Shown one piece after another: positions 1-12,000 of a stretch of 64,000 nucleotides of DNA. The notes beneath the pieces are model-generated. The model saw only the letters and a program-made list of their open reading frames with translations. It had not been told where the DNA came from and did not search any database. The stretch is taken from assembly GCA_003415625.1 (NCBI GenBank), contig PYIU01000002.1, positions 2,914,001-2,978,000 on the forward strand, given 5' to 3'. Position numbers and translations under genes: made by a program. The stretch comes from Aquanectria penicillioides (Eukaryota; Ascomycota; Sordariomycetes; Hypocreales; Nectriaceae). Position 1 is the stretch's first letter. Every line of letters begins with the position of its first letter.

Positions 1-974
1 GACTATGTAATGACGCGGGGACGCTTCTTCCAATGGTTCAACGTAACAAATACAACGGGCCTCCCTTGCCTGATTGCCCTCATGGCAGGCGAGGCAGGCT
101 TTGAAACAGAGCACTCTAGCAATGACAGCCTTGTCGCGGAGGCTACGGAAGTGTTGCGAAGTGTCTTTGGGCAGGATGTTCCCTATCCTGTTGAGGCGGT
201 GGTTACTCGGTGGGGTTCGGATCGATTTGCCAGGGGAAGTTATTCATCCGCAGCTCCAGGGATGCAGCCAGACGATTATGATGTTATGGCCCGGCCGGTT
301 GGCAACTTGTTCTTTGCGGGTGAGCACACAATCGGTACTCATCCGGCAACGGTTCATGGGGCCTATCTCTCTGGCCTGAGAGCCGCGTCGGAGATATTGC
401 AAACGATGATCGGCCTATCGAGGTTCCCACGCCTCTCATTCTTCCAAGAGATTCTCTTCTTCTGCGGAAACGCAAGGAGCCGATAAAAGACCCCGCACTG
501 GCTCGCCTCGAAGCCCACGAGCTTGAAGTATTAAATCATGTCAAATCCAAGATTGGAGAGCGACCCGTTCGTCCTAGCAAGGCAGCGGGCAACGCATATC
601 TCCTATACAGCAAGGCCTTTTTTGACGCAGCTCGCAAGCGGTGCGAAGAGAATCGCAAACCTGGCCGCGGAGGTCGTGCTGTTCCCAATGAAGTCCGCAT
701 TATGACATCCAAGATGTGGAAGGAAGCGTCCCTCGAGGACCGCAAACCGTTTGAAGATCAAGCGGCAGAGCAGAAACGCGCCTACGCCGATGCCACCCAG
801 GCCTTTACCGAGGCTGCTGATAAGTGGGATAGAGAGGCCATGTTGCTCAGGACAGCATATGAAAAGGATCACCCTGGTGTCGCCGGACCACGAGAAGTAA
901 CTCGCGTGTCGGCGCAGAAGTTTAGGCGGACGCGAAATGTTAGATACGTCGAGGAAAGCGACATGGAGTCTTAG
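1..974 (+). CDS. LSD1-like lysine-specific histone demethylase, C-terminal part (5' end outside window; one apparent frameshift)
   Basis: This is the C-terminal end of a fungal LSD1/KDM1-family, FAD-dependent histone lysine demethylase acting in chromatin. The frame is open from base 1. It carries the end of the flavin amine oxidase domain, including the FAD-binding signature around NLFFAGEHT at 304-330 and the following HPATVHGAYLSGLRAA. An HMG-box-like segment follows, about 540-880, with RPSKAAGNAYLLYSK and KMWKEASLEDRKPFEDQA. Amine oxidase plus C-terminal HMG box is the architecture of fungal LSD1 homologues. The amine oxidase part is read in the frame starting at base 1 and ends at a TAA at 484-486. 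The HMG part is read one base earlier, to TAG at 972-974. No GT-AG intron can link them; one missing base near 410-415 would. The family call is firm; the frame break may be a base-calling error. Confidence 0.85.
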
Positions 975-1429
975 GCTTGTTTTTTTTCTTACCTCTTTTT
1001 CTTCATCATACCCTATTAGGACATCATAGTCACGGTCGGCGCAGTTCATTTTCTGTTCATACATATATATACACACATATATATTTATCATCGGGGTGGG
1101 CAGGCTGGTGGTCTGGCAGTATCATTATGGAGGGGGGACGGCATCACAGCCACTGTGCACATCTGGTGTTCGGAGCTTGAGGGGTTTGGGGCTTTATATG
1201 TAGTAATTGTCTACCAGGACTAAGGAATTTAAGCTTGTTCTACGAATTCAATCGCAATTGGGCTGCGCAGGCTTCTTTGAAGTTTTCATTTTCATCGCTG
1301 TCACGGACAGGTTGTGTGGGGGTACTAAGGAATTTATTGAAGGCTTTGATACACTTGGGGACCACGGTTTGGTGACCGATGGTGTTGATACAAAGGGAAG
1401 CGTCAGACCCCGGCTTGCACCTCCACTGT
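975..1429. other. Intergenic, convergent 3' regions of LSD1-like gene and ATP3
   Basis: Short convergent spacer that should hold both 3' UTRs. It contains a T-rich stretch (980-1015) and an alternating TA/CA tract near 1060-1085. I see no coding signal. Confidence 0.6.
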
Positions 1430-2656
1430 TTACATATCCTCCGAGGCAGTAGCACCAGTGATAATCTCGACCAGTTCGCCGGTAATGACGGCCTGTCGGG
1501 TTCGGTTGAAGAGAATCTGGTACTTGTTGATCATCTCGCCGGCGTTCTTGGAAGCATTCTGAGGGAATTATCAGCACACGCACGTCCCAACAAAGACCAT
1601 TTTCATTGGTGTCACTTACGTCCATAGCGTTTCGGCGGGCAGACTGCTCACAGGCGTGGCCCTCAGCCAGAGCCCAGTACAGGGAGTTGGCAAGGCCGTA
1701 CTCGCGCAGGTTACCGAGAACCTCCTCGTCAGCCTCGAAAGCAGAGAAGTTGGCTAAAAACGAACAAATTCCTGTCAGAAATGCGTTTCCGGACATTTTA
1801 AAGCAGGTGATACTCACGGGACTCGAGAATGGCCTCCTCGGAAAATGCCTCAATGAGGTCAGACTCGTAGCTCTGAGCGTTGATGAACTTGTTGTACAGG
1901 ATCTTGATGTCGGTGTACTCGGTGGGAAGCTGGATGATCTGGTCGGCGATGGCCTGGGCATCGGCGAAGGTAGGGACGTCCTTGCCAATACCAGCAAAGT
2001 TGAGCTGGATAGCCTTGCTGTTGGTTCGGGACAGCTGGGCCTTGGCCTTCTCGCCAATGATGACGATGTCGAAGGGAGGCTCGGAGACAGCCATGGCACG
2101 GACACGTCGGCTCAGACTGGAGTGAATACCACCGCAGAGGCCCTTGTCGGAGGAGCAGACGATGACGAGGGTCTTCTTTTCCTCCTTGTCGAGGGCCTTG
2201 GTCTCGGCAGACTCGTAGACCTCGTTGGAGGTCTCACCGTAGACACGAGAGTCGTTCATGGCACGGGTAGCACGGGTAAGCTTGGTGGAGGCGACGATTT
2301 TCATGGTGTTGGTGATCTTCTCGATGTTACGGATGGACTTGAGGCGTCCCTCGATCTCACGGAGGGTGGCATAGGTAGCAGCGGTACCGGGGCGGCGACG
2401 GCAGCTCTGTGAGGCGTGAGAGAAGCATCAGCAAAGGCGGTTCATGGCGTGTATAGCACCAATGGCTTGTCCGAGCACGCATTGCGCAAGATCGGCGATG
2501 CTGGTGGGCTGCAGAAAATGTTGTCGTTCGTCGTCCGAGCAGCTTCCGTAGCTCCTTCGGCAACAAAATCTTGGGGGCCCGGACTCCGAGGGGGACTTAC
2601 CGAGAGTGAGCTGCGGCGACAGCCCGGAGAGCTGGTCTGGCCGATCGTGACAGCAT
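1430..2656 (-). CDS. ATP3: Mitochondrial F1Fo ATP synthase subunit gamma
   Basis: Gamma subunit, the central rotor shaft of F1 ATP synthase in the mitochondrial matrix. Four exons on the minus strand: 2656-2601, 2404-1818, 1753-1620 and 1558-1430, giving 301 residues, the usual length for fungal ATP3. Exon 1 encodes an Arg/Ala-rich, acid-free presequence ([16 protein letters not shown]), typical of matrix targeting. Mature sequence starts around [18 protein letters not shown]. The conserved N-terminal helix ([13 protein letters not shown]), the mid-region [13 protein letters not shown] and the C-terminal signature ([16 protein letters not shown], then ELVEIITGA) are all present. Splice donors are GTAAGT, GTGAGT and GTAAGT; the exon-2 acceptor at 2405-2406 was chosen because it alone keeps the frame. 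No frame break is needed. It faces away from TOP1 across a roughly 1-kb shared upstream region. Confidence 0.95.
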
Positions 2657-3647
2657 CGTGACGGGCGGGAGTAGTGGGATTGAGCCTCTGCCAACGGTGG
2701 CCCAATTGATCGCGATGCTCGGATCAATTGATGGGGGAATCGGTCGTAAAAGGTCGGAATGAGGTGTATTGGGGACCTACGTTTTGTTCTCGTCGCTGTT
2801 TTCCCGGTAAATTAGCGGCCTAGGCCGAAAACTGTAGTCGCATCACGTGATCTGGCGCCTGGTGAACCGTGGACCTGATGAGGCACGGACCAGCAGCCAT
2901 AGCCGTAGCCGGGGGAGGAGTGAGGGAGGGACGGAGGGACTAAGGGACTAAGGGAGGCACTCGAGTGGGGCCCACCCGCCTCAATTTTTGGTGGGCGTGC
3001 AAGCCTCAGGCCGCCGTCCACCCTCACACAGCACAGCTGCACAGCACAGCAACAGCATGGTGCGGCCCGGTACAGCACGGTACAGCACGGTACAGCACGC
3101 ACAACAGCGCACGGCACAGCACACAGCCAGCAAACACACAGCACAGTCCAGCTGGTTGCAGCAGAACCAACCACCCTCCTCTTTCTGTCTCTCCCCCCAA
3201 AGAGAGAGCCCCAAAGGGCCCCAAAGGCCCCAAAGTCTCAGAGGCGCTAGTCCCAGTGAGCCAGAGGCAGCGCCAGCAAAAAAAAAAATACAGCAGCCGG
3301 CCAACCAGTACGAAGGCACGAAAGCAAGGTTGCCTTCCCCGGGAAGCGAGCCCGCCTAGAAACACGCCGACGCCCTCTTCTTTCGGATTCCTTTACCTCT
3401 CTTCGTTCTTCGCTCTTCGTTCCACTGACCTCGGATCTCTTTTCTCCCTCATCTCCTCTCCTAGGCGTTGAGGGGGCTCTAAACCGGCTAAACTCTCTTT
3501 TTTTACTCTTTTCCCACATCGAATCGCTCTTCACGGTGCCTTTCCTTGTGCTCCTCCCATCTTCGCATCCTAGTCCCTGACCTCATAGCCTTTGTTCAGC
3601 GGCCAGTCGCACCGCACACAGCGTCCACCCGACCCGACACGACAAAC
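2657..3647. promoter_or_regulatory. Divergent upstream region shared by ATP3 and TOP1
   Basis: About 990 bp between two start codons pointing outward, so it must carry both promoters and 5' leaders. It includes a CAGCA-rich repetitive patch (about 3024-3145) and purine-rich repeats (about 2920-2960). A C/T-rich leader (about 3370-3570) precedes the TOP1 start. No core promoter element is unambiguous. Confidence 0.5.
3024..3145. repeat. Degenerate CAGCAC/GGTACAGCAC tandem repeats
   Basis: Runs of ACAGCACAGC and three consecutive copies of the 10-mer GGTACAGCAC (about 3068-3097) are followed by looser CAGCAC copies. The repeat lies in the ATP3-TOP1 divergent promoter region, so the short ORFs crossing it on both strands are low-complexity artefacts. 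Confidence 0.7.
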
Positions 3648-6600
3648 ATGAGCTCTGCCAGCTCCGACGACGACCGCCCTCTCGCTAGGACCAACGGCAA
3701 CCGTAAGTCGCCTCTTGTTCTTGCCTCGCCGCTGGGGGTTTGCAGCTCTGGTTCTGCGCTTCGCTGGCACCCGAACTAAGTTCCCCCGACAATGCGTGCC
3801 TCCGCTCCTCGCCCAAGCGCATACCTTCTTGGCTCGACTGTACTAACAAAGTCTCTTCGCCCTCCTCCAGATTCGTCATCGAAAATCTCGCACGCCAGGG
3901 ACAAGACTTCAGGCCGCGCCAGTCTCAAGAACGGCAAGCTCCCCGTGCGAAGGGCTCCGGTTGACGACGACGAAATGGACACTGACGCGCCCGTTTCCAA
4001 CGGCGCAAACAAGCGCAAGTCGCGTACGTCCATCACGAAAATCAGTTACAAGGTCGATTCTGACAGCGACGACGGTGCTCCTCTGGTTAGTGATGCTCCC
4101 AAGACCAGCAGAAAAAATTGCTGTGGGGCCAACTCAGGCTGACGAAGGTATCACAGGCAAAGCGTCAAAGGCAAAACAATAGGGCGATCGAGTCGGACTC
4201 CGATGATCAGCCCATCAGCAAGGCAAGGGGCAAAAAGGCACCTCCCAAGTACAATGATGAGGATTCATCCGACGATGACAAGCCTCTGGGTGCTAAGCTC
4301 GCCAGGGCAAAGAAGGCCACCCCGCGAAAGCCCATCAAAGATGAGTCTGATGACGACGTGCCTCTTGCCAGGTCTTCTGCGACAAAACGCCAGTCGAATG
4401 GCGCCTCCGCGAAACGGAAGTCGAACGGCGTTAAGAAGGAAGAATCCGATTCTGATGCTCCTATCTCCAAGCGAGCCAAGCCTACTGCACCCGTCAAGAA
4501 GGGTGCCAAGGCTACACCCGCCAAGGACACGAAGAAGGCCAAAGCCAAGGCGAGCGAGGAGGAGGAAGAGGAGGAATTTGAATGGTGGAATGCCCCAAAG
4601 CCCCAGGACGACACCATCAAGTGGAAGACTTTGGAACACAACGGTGTCCTGTTTGCGCCCGAGTACGAGCCTCTTCCCAAGCACATCAAGCTTATCTACG
4701 ATGGAACGCCAGTTACTCTCAGTCCCGAGGCCGAGGAAGCTACTACTTTCTGGGTCGCCATGATGACCCTGCGTCTTCTCATCATCTGGATAACCCTGTA
4801 TTCCGAAGCAATTTTTTCTCCGACTTCTCCGACTTTGTCAAGAAGTCAGGCGCGGAACCGACTCCAAGGGCGCCAAGGTCCAGATCAAAAGCTTGGACAA
4901 GTGTGATTTTTCCAAGATTTACGAGTACTGGTCGGCCAAGACAGAGGCTACCAAGACCAAGAACATGACGAAGGAGGAGAAGGAGGCTGCCAAGGCCAAG
5001 AAAGAGGCCCTCGAGGCGCCCTATGTTCACTGCACATGGGATGGCAGGAAACAAAAAGTGGGCAACTTTCGAGTCGAACCCCCGAGTTTGTTCCGTGGTC
5101 GAGGTGAACATCCCAAAACAGGAAAGATCAAGACCCGAGTTCTCCCAGAGCACATCACGATCAACATCGGAAAGGGCGCAAAGATTCCAGACCCCCCAGC
5201 AGGACACAAGTGGAAGGCTGTTCAGCACGACCAAAAGGCGACGTGGCTGGCAATGTGGCAAGAAAATATCAATGGTGCCTACAAATACGTGATGCTCGGG
5301 GCTGCTAGTGATATCAAGGGTCAAAGTGATTACAAGAAGTTTGAGAAGGCTCGAGAGCTGAAAAAGCACATTGGTAGGATTCGCAAGGATTATACCAAGG
5401 AGCTCAAGAGCGAGGTGATGGCGGATCGCCAGAGAGCCACTGCCATGTACCTCATTGATAAACTTGCTCTGAGAGCCGGCAATGAAAAGGATACCGAAAA
5501 TGAAGCCGACACTGTGGGTTGCTGCTCGCTAAAGTACGAGCACATCTCGCTTGAGCCCCCCAACAAGGTTACCTTTGACTTCCTGGGTAAAGACAGCATC
5601 AGGTACAACGAGACTGCAGAGGTTGAGCCGCAGGTCTTCAAGAATCTGAAGCTCTTCAAGAAGGCGCCCAAAACCGACGGCGATGATCTCTTTGACCGTC
5701 TGAATGTGAGTCAAGGAGAGAGGTTCCACTTGTCCGCGCTTGTCGCTAATCGTATTCGCAGACCTCCCAGTTGAACAAGCACCTGAACAGCTATATGCAA
5801 GGCCTGACAGCCAAGGTCTTCCGTACCTTCAATGCCTCTCACACCATGTCGGATCTGCTCAAGGAACTTGACCAGGATCCCAGGTCTCGCGGCACCATTG
5901 CCGAGAAGGTGAAGCTGTACAACGATTGCAACCGCAAAGTCGCCATTCTTTGTAACCACAAGCGAACCGTGGGTGCCGGCCATGAACAACAAATGCAAAA
6001 GCTGGGTGATAGGGTATGTAAACTGTGGCAGAAACCACTAAGAAAATGCTAACGCCTGCTCAGATCAAGGGCTTGAGATACCAAAAGTGGCGAACCAAGA
6101 AGATGATTCTGGATATCGAACCCACTCAGAAGAAGAAGAAAGGTGCCGCCTGGTTCGAGTTGGATGATGATCTCGACGAAGCCTGGATCCTCGATCACCA
6201 GCAATTCTTGATTGAGGAACAGCGGACAAAGATCACCAAGAAATTTGAGAAAGACAACGAGAAGCTCAGGGCCAACAAGGAGAAGGCGATGCCGGAGAAG
6301 GAGCTTAAGGAGCGGCTTTCGGCTGTGAAGGAGCTTGAGGCCAAGTTCAAGAAGGAGAATAAGACCCACAAGGTGGTGGCCGAAGGCCGAGGCCCAACTG
6401 TTGAAAAGTTCATGACTGCGATTGACAAGATTGACGATCGAATCAGAACCCTGGAGACGCAGGCTGAGGATCGCGACGGCAACAAGGAAGTTGCCTTGAG
6501 CACTTCCAAGATTGTGAGTACTCCTGCGTTGATTCTGCGCACCTTGACTTGACTAACTTGTTTGATTTAGAACTACATCGACCCTCGTCTAACCGTCGTG

Positions 6601-6711
6601 TTTTCCAAGAAGTTCGATGTCCCCATTGAGAAGTTCTTCTCCAAGACTCTTCGAGACAAGTTCCGATGGGCAATCAAGTCTGTTGAGGATGCAGAAGACT
6701 GGACCTTCTAA
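3648..6711 (+). CDS. TOP1: DNA topoisomerase I (type IB), with two apparent 1-bp losses
   Basis: Nuclear type IB topoisomerase that relaxes supercoils through a 3'-phosphotyrosyl intermediate. Exons: 3648-3702, 3871-4085, 4157-5705, 5762-6013, 6064-6513, 6571-6711. The N-terminal third is a disordered Ser/Asp/Lys-rich tail. The core starts near [17 protein letters not shown]; conserved blocks include [31 protein letters not shown] and [10 protein letters not shown]. The last exon opens with NYIDPRL, so SKINY carries the catalytic tyrosine (about residue 843 of 887). The 71-bp intron at 4086-4156 has a GTTAGT donor and a GGCTGAC branch site. Inside exon 3 the conserved reading moves by one base near 4762-4767 and again near 4849-4856. 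Adding one base at each makes the exon sum a multiple of three and restores [12 protein letters not shown] and KGAKVQIKS. Both look like lost bases, not introns. Confidence 0.93.
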
Positions 6712-7696
6712 GCCACCTTTAACTTGCCCATGCGCCTTGCTCCTGATTCTCTCAGTTACAGTTGCGTTCTTCTTTTTTTTTTTTTTTTTTTTTTTTTACC
6801 TTTGTTTTTTGTAAGACTACTTTGCTTATACACTTTATCACTTTTTACATTCGGGAGAGCGGGGAGCCAGGCAAAAATGCATTCACATGCACAGCGAGGG
6901 TCCATCGTCGGAGGTGGAAGGACCTTGGATTCATGAATTTGAGGCGCAGCAAAATATCCGGATCATGGGGGGCTTGAACGGCGGCACAGATTTCTGATGG
7001 AAACAGTCCCGCGCATACAATCCTAGAAGACGGTTGATTTGGTGGGTGGGATCTGGGTGGATGAGAAGTTCGTGCGAGGAAAATGGAATGGCCAGGAGGG
7101 ACGGGGCAGGCTTTAGTGGTTTTGTTAGATCAGACAGACTAGCTTCTAGAGCTCAAAGAATTGACATATATGATATACACCCTAGCTACCTAACTAAACA
7201 TGTTCTTTTGAGTTGTTGTTGGTGCTCAACTGCGAACCCCTGCTCCAACTGCCGCCCGTCGGCTGTTGCGTCTCATTTATGATTGACAGCAACAATTCCA
7301 CGCTTCGTACACAGCTAATTTCATTTCAGAAGACAAAGAGTCAATGCTGGTGTAAACAAGCGGGGACATATACATCCACTCGGTATTCCATATTCACACA
7401 TACATACATATCTAATCTAGCATATTTCTATCTTGTTGGCCTCTCGGGCTCTTTCTTTTAATGCTGTCCCAAACGCCATCGCTGTCCCAAATAAAACTAA
7501 CAAAAATATTGCATGCATGCATACTACTATTCAGAATAGTAGGAAAAACAAAACGCCGTCCATGCAGGGGTGAAACCCTCGTATCTATAACAAACAAGCC
7601 ATTAGGCCATTAATATCTTCATCTTCCTTCCGTAGCATGTCAGCTCGTAGTACATTGTGAGCATCGTCGTCATATGTAAATATAATAAACATGAAC

Positions 7697-7729
<33 letters not shown>

Positions 7730-7737
7730 CTTCTCGC
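6712..7737. other. Convergent spacer between TOP1 and the CRH-type gene
   Basis: About 1 kb of AT-richer DNA that should contain both 3' UTRs. A T homopolymer of about 25 lies at 6773-6797, shortly after the TOP1 stop. A (TG)14 tract abuts the CRH-type stop. No coding signal seen. Confidence 0.6.
7699..7726. repeat. (TG)14 dinucleotide microsatellite
   Basis: Fourteen uninterrupted TG units, ending 12 bp from the stop codon of the minus-strand CRH-type gene. The tract would be CA-rich in the 3' UTR of that transcript. Length polymorphism is expected. Confidence 0.95.
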
Positions 7738-8923
7738 TCAGAAGAGTCTGCCTGCAAAGGTTATCATGCCCGCCAGCAGGGGGACAAGGACGAGCAGAGG
7801 CTGAGCAGCACGAAGGGAGCCGGCTGCACTGATGGGCCGGATTTGACCCTCCGAGTTCATGTACCAGCCGCTGGGGATGGCGCCTTGGGATGCCGAGGCG
7901 GTGGCTACCCAGGGCCAACCTGTTTGGGTCGAGGTCGCCGCGCTGCCGTCTTTGGCGATACCAACCGGAACATTGGCCGTGGCAGTAGTGCCGGAGGCTG
8001 TGGCTGTGACGGTGACGGAGTCGCCATTCGCATTGCCGTTGACCTTGCCGTTGACGGCTTCGATGGAGGTCCAGTTGCCAGAGGTATCGGTGTACCTGTA
8101 CTTGGTGCCGGTGGAATAGTCGGTGATGGCGATGGTCTGAACCTTCATGGTGAACGGGCCCTTGGTGTAGTCGGTCGGCCCCTGGGCCCACTTGATGGTT
8201 CCCGCAGCATTGCTCGAGTCGCCGCCAGACCAGGCGCCAAACTTGACTTGCATAGGCGTCTGTGGATACTGGTTCTGCTCGGCGTCACTGTACGTCAGGG
8301 TGCGGAGGACAGTGCCCCAGCCATCCAGACGATGCGGTCCTTGGTCCAGTCCACGGTGTAGGTGATGAACTGCGACTGCGTGCTGCTGACATCATGGAAC
8401 TGGCCTCGGTTGTACGTGGTTGTCTTGCCTTTGCCGAAGTAGTTGGACTGCATCTGGTTGGCATTGGCACCCAGCCACTCCATGTCGATCTCGTCGAGGT
8501 CGTCAGATTGGAGCACAACGGAAGACACAATGCCCGCGCCTGGGGCGGCCTTCATGGTGACCTCGACCTTGCCGAACATGATGTAGAACAGGGAGGCCAG
8601 CTGTGGGGCATCGCCGCTCTTGGAGACGGTGAAGGAGACGCCATCACTACTGCTATACGTGGGAGTTCCAGACGCGGCGAATGAGTTGACCGAGCCTTTT
8701 CGGAAATCGATGTCGATGCTCATGCCAAGGGCAGTATTGGCAGAGCATGAGGCTGTGAGGGGGGGGGGTCTGGTTAGCATCGACTCAAAGCTGGGAGGTT
8801 TCTTGTTTTTGGTCTCGACTCACTGCTCTCCAGAGGGTTGCAGCTGCTCCATGTCTGGGCTGAAACTGGGTCGGCTAGCATCGAAGCCGACACGACAAGG
8901 GCCGAGGAAAGTGACCATCTCAT
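7738..8923 (-). CDS. GPI-anchored GH16 (CRH-family) chitin-glucan transglycosidase, one apparent frameshift
   Basis: Cell-wall transglycosidase of the GH16 CRH/UTR2 group, expected to cross-link chitin to beta-glucan outside the plasma membrane. Exon 1 (8923-8824) encodes a signal peptide (MRWSLSSALVVSASM, cleavage likely after VSA) and the start of a Cys-containing N-terminus (SSCNPLES). The intron is 8823-8753; exon 2 runs 8752-7738. The GH16 active-site motif DEIDMEWLG is present near residue 117 with both acidic residues. The C-terminus is Ser/Thr-rich and ends in a hydrophobic tail (LLVLVPLLAGMITFAG), as for a GPI signal. An open frame continues upstream to 9067, but 8923 places the signal peptide at the N-terminus. 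Near 8314-8325, in a run of four C, the conserved reading shifts by one base; adding one gives about 371 residues. Confidence 0.88.
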
Positions 8924-9042
8924 GGTGGATGTGCTGTGTTGGGCTTCGGAATGTAAGAGGGTTGGGCGATGCAGGCAACGCAGGGAGGCTGCACGTTGCG
9001 GGCGAAGGGAGGAGGGCTGGAGAGGCGGAAGAAGAATGGCGA

Positions 9043-9052
9043 AGATATAAGT
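9043..9052 (-). promoter_or_regulatory. Possible TATA-like element of the CRH-type gene
   Basis: Read on the minus strand, TTATATCTTC lies about 120-130 bp upstream of the chosen ATG at 8923. Position and composition suit a TATA element, but this is inference only. Confidence 0.3.
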
Positions 9053-9069
9053 GTGTGTTCCAGACAATT

Positions 9070-12000
9070 CAAGGCTCGATTCCTACTCGGAGACTCGGGG
9101 GTGTAACACAAAGGGTTGACTCGAGTGAACCGTAGTGATGTAAGATGCAAGACTGCAGCTCCGAACGATCGGAGCGCGGGGAGCGACGATATATGCGGCA
9201 TGTAAGACTAGACGGGCCGCGCTATCCAGGGCAGGGTTTTTGCCTCCTTAATTATTCATAGTCTCGGCGTACGCATCTAGACCCAATTTCTAGGATTGCG
9301 TGCGTGTTGAGAGCAGGCAATTGGCCTGTTTTCCTACAAGTTGGGAGGTTGGTGTATCTAGGCGTGACGCTTTGAGGCCTGATGATGTCGTTGTCGGTGG
9401 GGCGCGAGTGGCTGGTAAACTGGAAGTCGGGTGGCTGGGGTGGGGCCGAGGCCAATCAAAGCCCATTGCGCCACATCACCTACCCTGGACATGCCCGTTA
9501 CCCTAGACCTAGCATGGACCATGTTCGAGAAATCTGCCAACCGGAACAATAATATTGAAAGCATCTGCGATAAAGTTTCGATCAGCTCTACAATAACTTA
9601 GTGACAATATGTCCTTATTTTATGCCATCTATTTCGTGGGGGTTTCTGTGAAATTCAAGTAAACATTTCAGTCTCTAAGACCTACTGTCCGTCTTCTAGT
9701 TAATTCACTCATCCACCACCATCAGCTCCGTGTGCAAAATGCGGTGTGCGTGATTCTAGGCATGAGTCCAACAAAAAGGCAGTCGCAGGAATCCAAACAT
9801 GTCGTGCTCAGGCCTTGATAATTCTTCACATCAAATGACATCGACAAGTCTTTGAAGACATCAACAGGCGCTAAAAACATGTCCAAGGACACCACAGGTG
9901 ATGGCCATTTTACTACACAGGACTTTGAGTCGCAGAGCCAAAGACAATCGTAAACCACGGTAAGTCCGAATACAAGGCGAATTGCATCTTGTGCCGGGAA
10001 AAGGCGGCTCGGCTACCCTACATCGTAACATCATGCCATTCCTTTCCGATCCTTCACAACACCACCGCACCATATCATAACTCAAATGCACCGACCGCTT
10101 CTGACACGCATTGCAAAGCAAAAAAAAAAGACGAGACATCCAGAAAGTAAAAAAAAAAAAAGAGCAAGAAAAAGAAAAACAGAAACATGACACCCTTCGC
10201 CACCACTGATGCGATCCGATGACGCCCGCATCTTCTCGTGATGCAGCAAAGTCGTCGGATTTCGCCCTCTCGTCACCGGCTCAGTGTGCGAGCATGACGT
10301 GTCAGACAGGCGTTCCGACGACTTTTTTCCACCCGACCGCGAAGCCGCCCGCAAAAAGACACGGCCCTGCGGCTGAGATCTCGCCTGGCCATCGGGACCG
10401 ATCCAACGGCCAAGTCCCTTGCATCCTCTCCACTCGCACTCCGGTGCTACGCCGCGACATGAGGCCATCCGTCTCCCAACGTCGCAGAGACTTGTCCCAG
10501 AGTGACAGCCGATTCCCCACCCTTCATCATCCAAGCATCATGACGCCTGCATACTCGAACCCCACCGAGTGAAGCGTAACGTGTGCCTGGGACCAAGGTA
10601 TTGCTTCAGGGCAGAGCCGCCTGCTTGGGTAGCCAGTCGTCAACGGCCCCGGACCCCGCCGACGGAGCGAATATCCCTAGGAAAGAACCTGACCAGGTCC
10701 TGTCACATTGGCAATAACTTTCTGGTCAAATGTGATATTTGGCGTTGACTTCCGCAACATTGCTTATTAGAGGCCACCCGATTAAAAGAAAAAAGAAAAA
10801 AGGAAAAAGAAAACCCCCACTCGTGGCGGCTGCAGTACTGACATACTCACTTGAGCTGCCCGAGCGCTTCAAACATTGGCGGTCAAGTGCATGCTGAACT
10901 GTCTGAGAAGGTGCACCACTAGATGAACCCAGTAGGCAAGGGAAAAAGAGACACCGAGACTGATCTGCCTTATGCACATCAGGACCTCGAACATGCTGTC
11001 ATTGAGTCACCACGCCTGTTTGAATGTTTCAAAACTCCACTTGAAGAGGTTCAACGTTTTTCTTTCGCCCATTCTCAATTGGATCGATCCTCCCCCCTCA
11101 CTGATGCGCAAACGCAAATCAGAGAGGACTGCAGCAGGGCTCGGTCTCGAGCCAGCACCCCTCGCGCTGGTGATCCAAGACATACGGTTTCCGGGAACTT
11201 GGGAGCCATGTGTGAGTCGTGGTTAGTTGAGACCTTGCAGCACCAGGCCCATTTGATAACACCAAATGCCGTCACTTTTAACCACATTGGATTGGATCAG
11301 CATAACTCGCCTGCATTAGTACAATATGACCCTCGCATAAAGCCGTAGTAGATGATGCCACGAGCAAGCCGAGGATAAAAAACAAGGTGAAGGTGAGAGT
11401 GAGATAGGGAGGGAGGGAAGAGACACCAAAAGTAAAAAAAAAAAAGGTGAAGACGGCACATTGTAGCGCGTCTCACATCAAGACAAACAAGAACTAGTGA
11501 TCCAATGGCGGTCTCAATCGGCGGTGAATAAGGCACAACTAAAGCATAGCGAATGGGGAAATAACCCTTTCTGCTCTTAGTGAATGTTTGCAGTGACAGG
11601 CCCGCCAATTCCGCGGGTCATACCAAACCTCGATCCGAAGATGCCGCATTGAGTGGGGGAAAGGTGAGCAAACCTGGACGAGGCCAAGTTGGCCGCAGCT
11701 TCACCCAGAGACATGGGCTTGCACTAGACTCATGCAGTGCCGCAGGTCCTGGAGCTCACAGTTTGACCACCAAGACACCAGGCGGATCCGAGCTTCAATC
11801 CTTGGTACATGACTTTCCGTATGCCATCCATACGACAGACGAAATGGGGATTCCTGAAGATAGTTACCAAAAGCCTGCCACCGTCCCCACACATTTGACC
11901 CTCTTGCCGTGCCGCTGTCCCCGTTAGGATCAACGGATGGCTGGTTGAGTTTTTCCTGAATGCTATTTCCTTTGCCAGGGACCCAGGGGGGTGAAAAGAT

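Noticed and set aside
4086..4156. Apparent double frameshift in the TOP1 N-terminal tail
   Set aside because: A 71-bp intron with GTTAGT donor, GGCTGAC branch site and CACAG acceptor joins the frames exactly, so no indel is needed here.
4207..4689. Antisense ORFs over the TOP1 acidic and lysine-rich tail
   Set aside because: Ser/Leu-rich products are mirror images of the GAT/GAC/AAG-rich sense codons.
8924..9067. Upstream extension of the CRH-type protein to an ATG at 9067
   Set aside because: It would bury the signal peptide 48 residues inside the protein; a TATA-like element also lies within this stretch.
10923..11348. 141-codon ORF on the plus strand
   Set aside because: No recognisable features and no codon bias like that of the confirmed genes.
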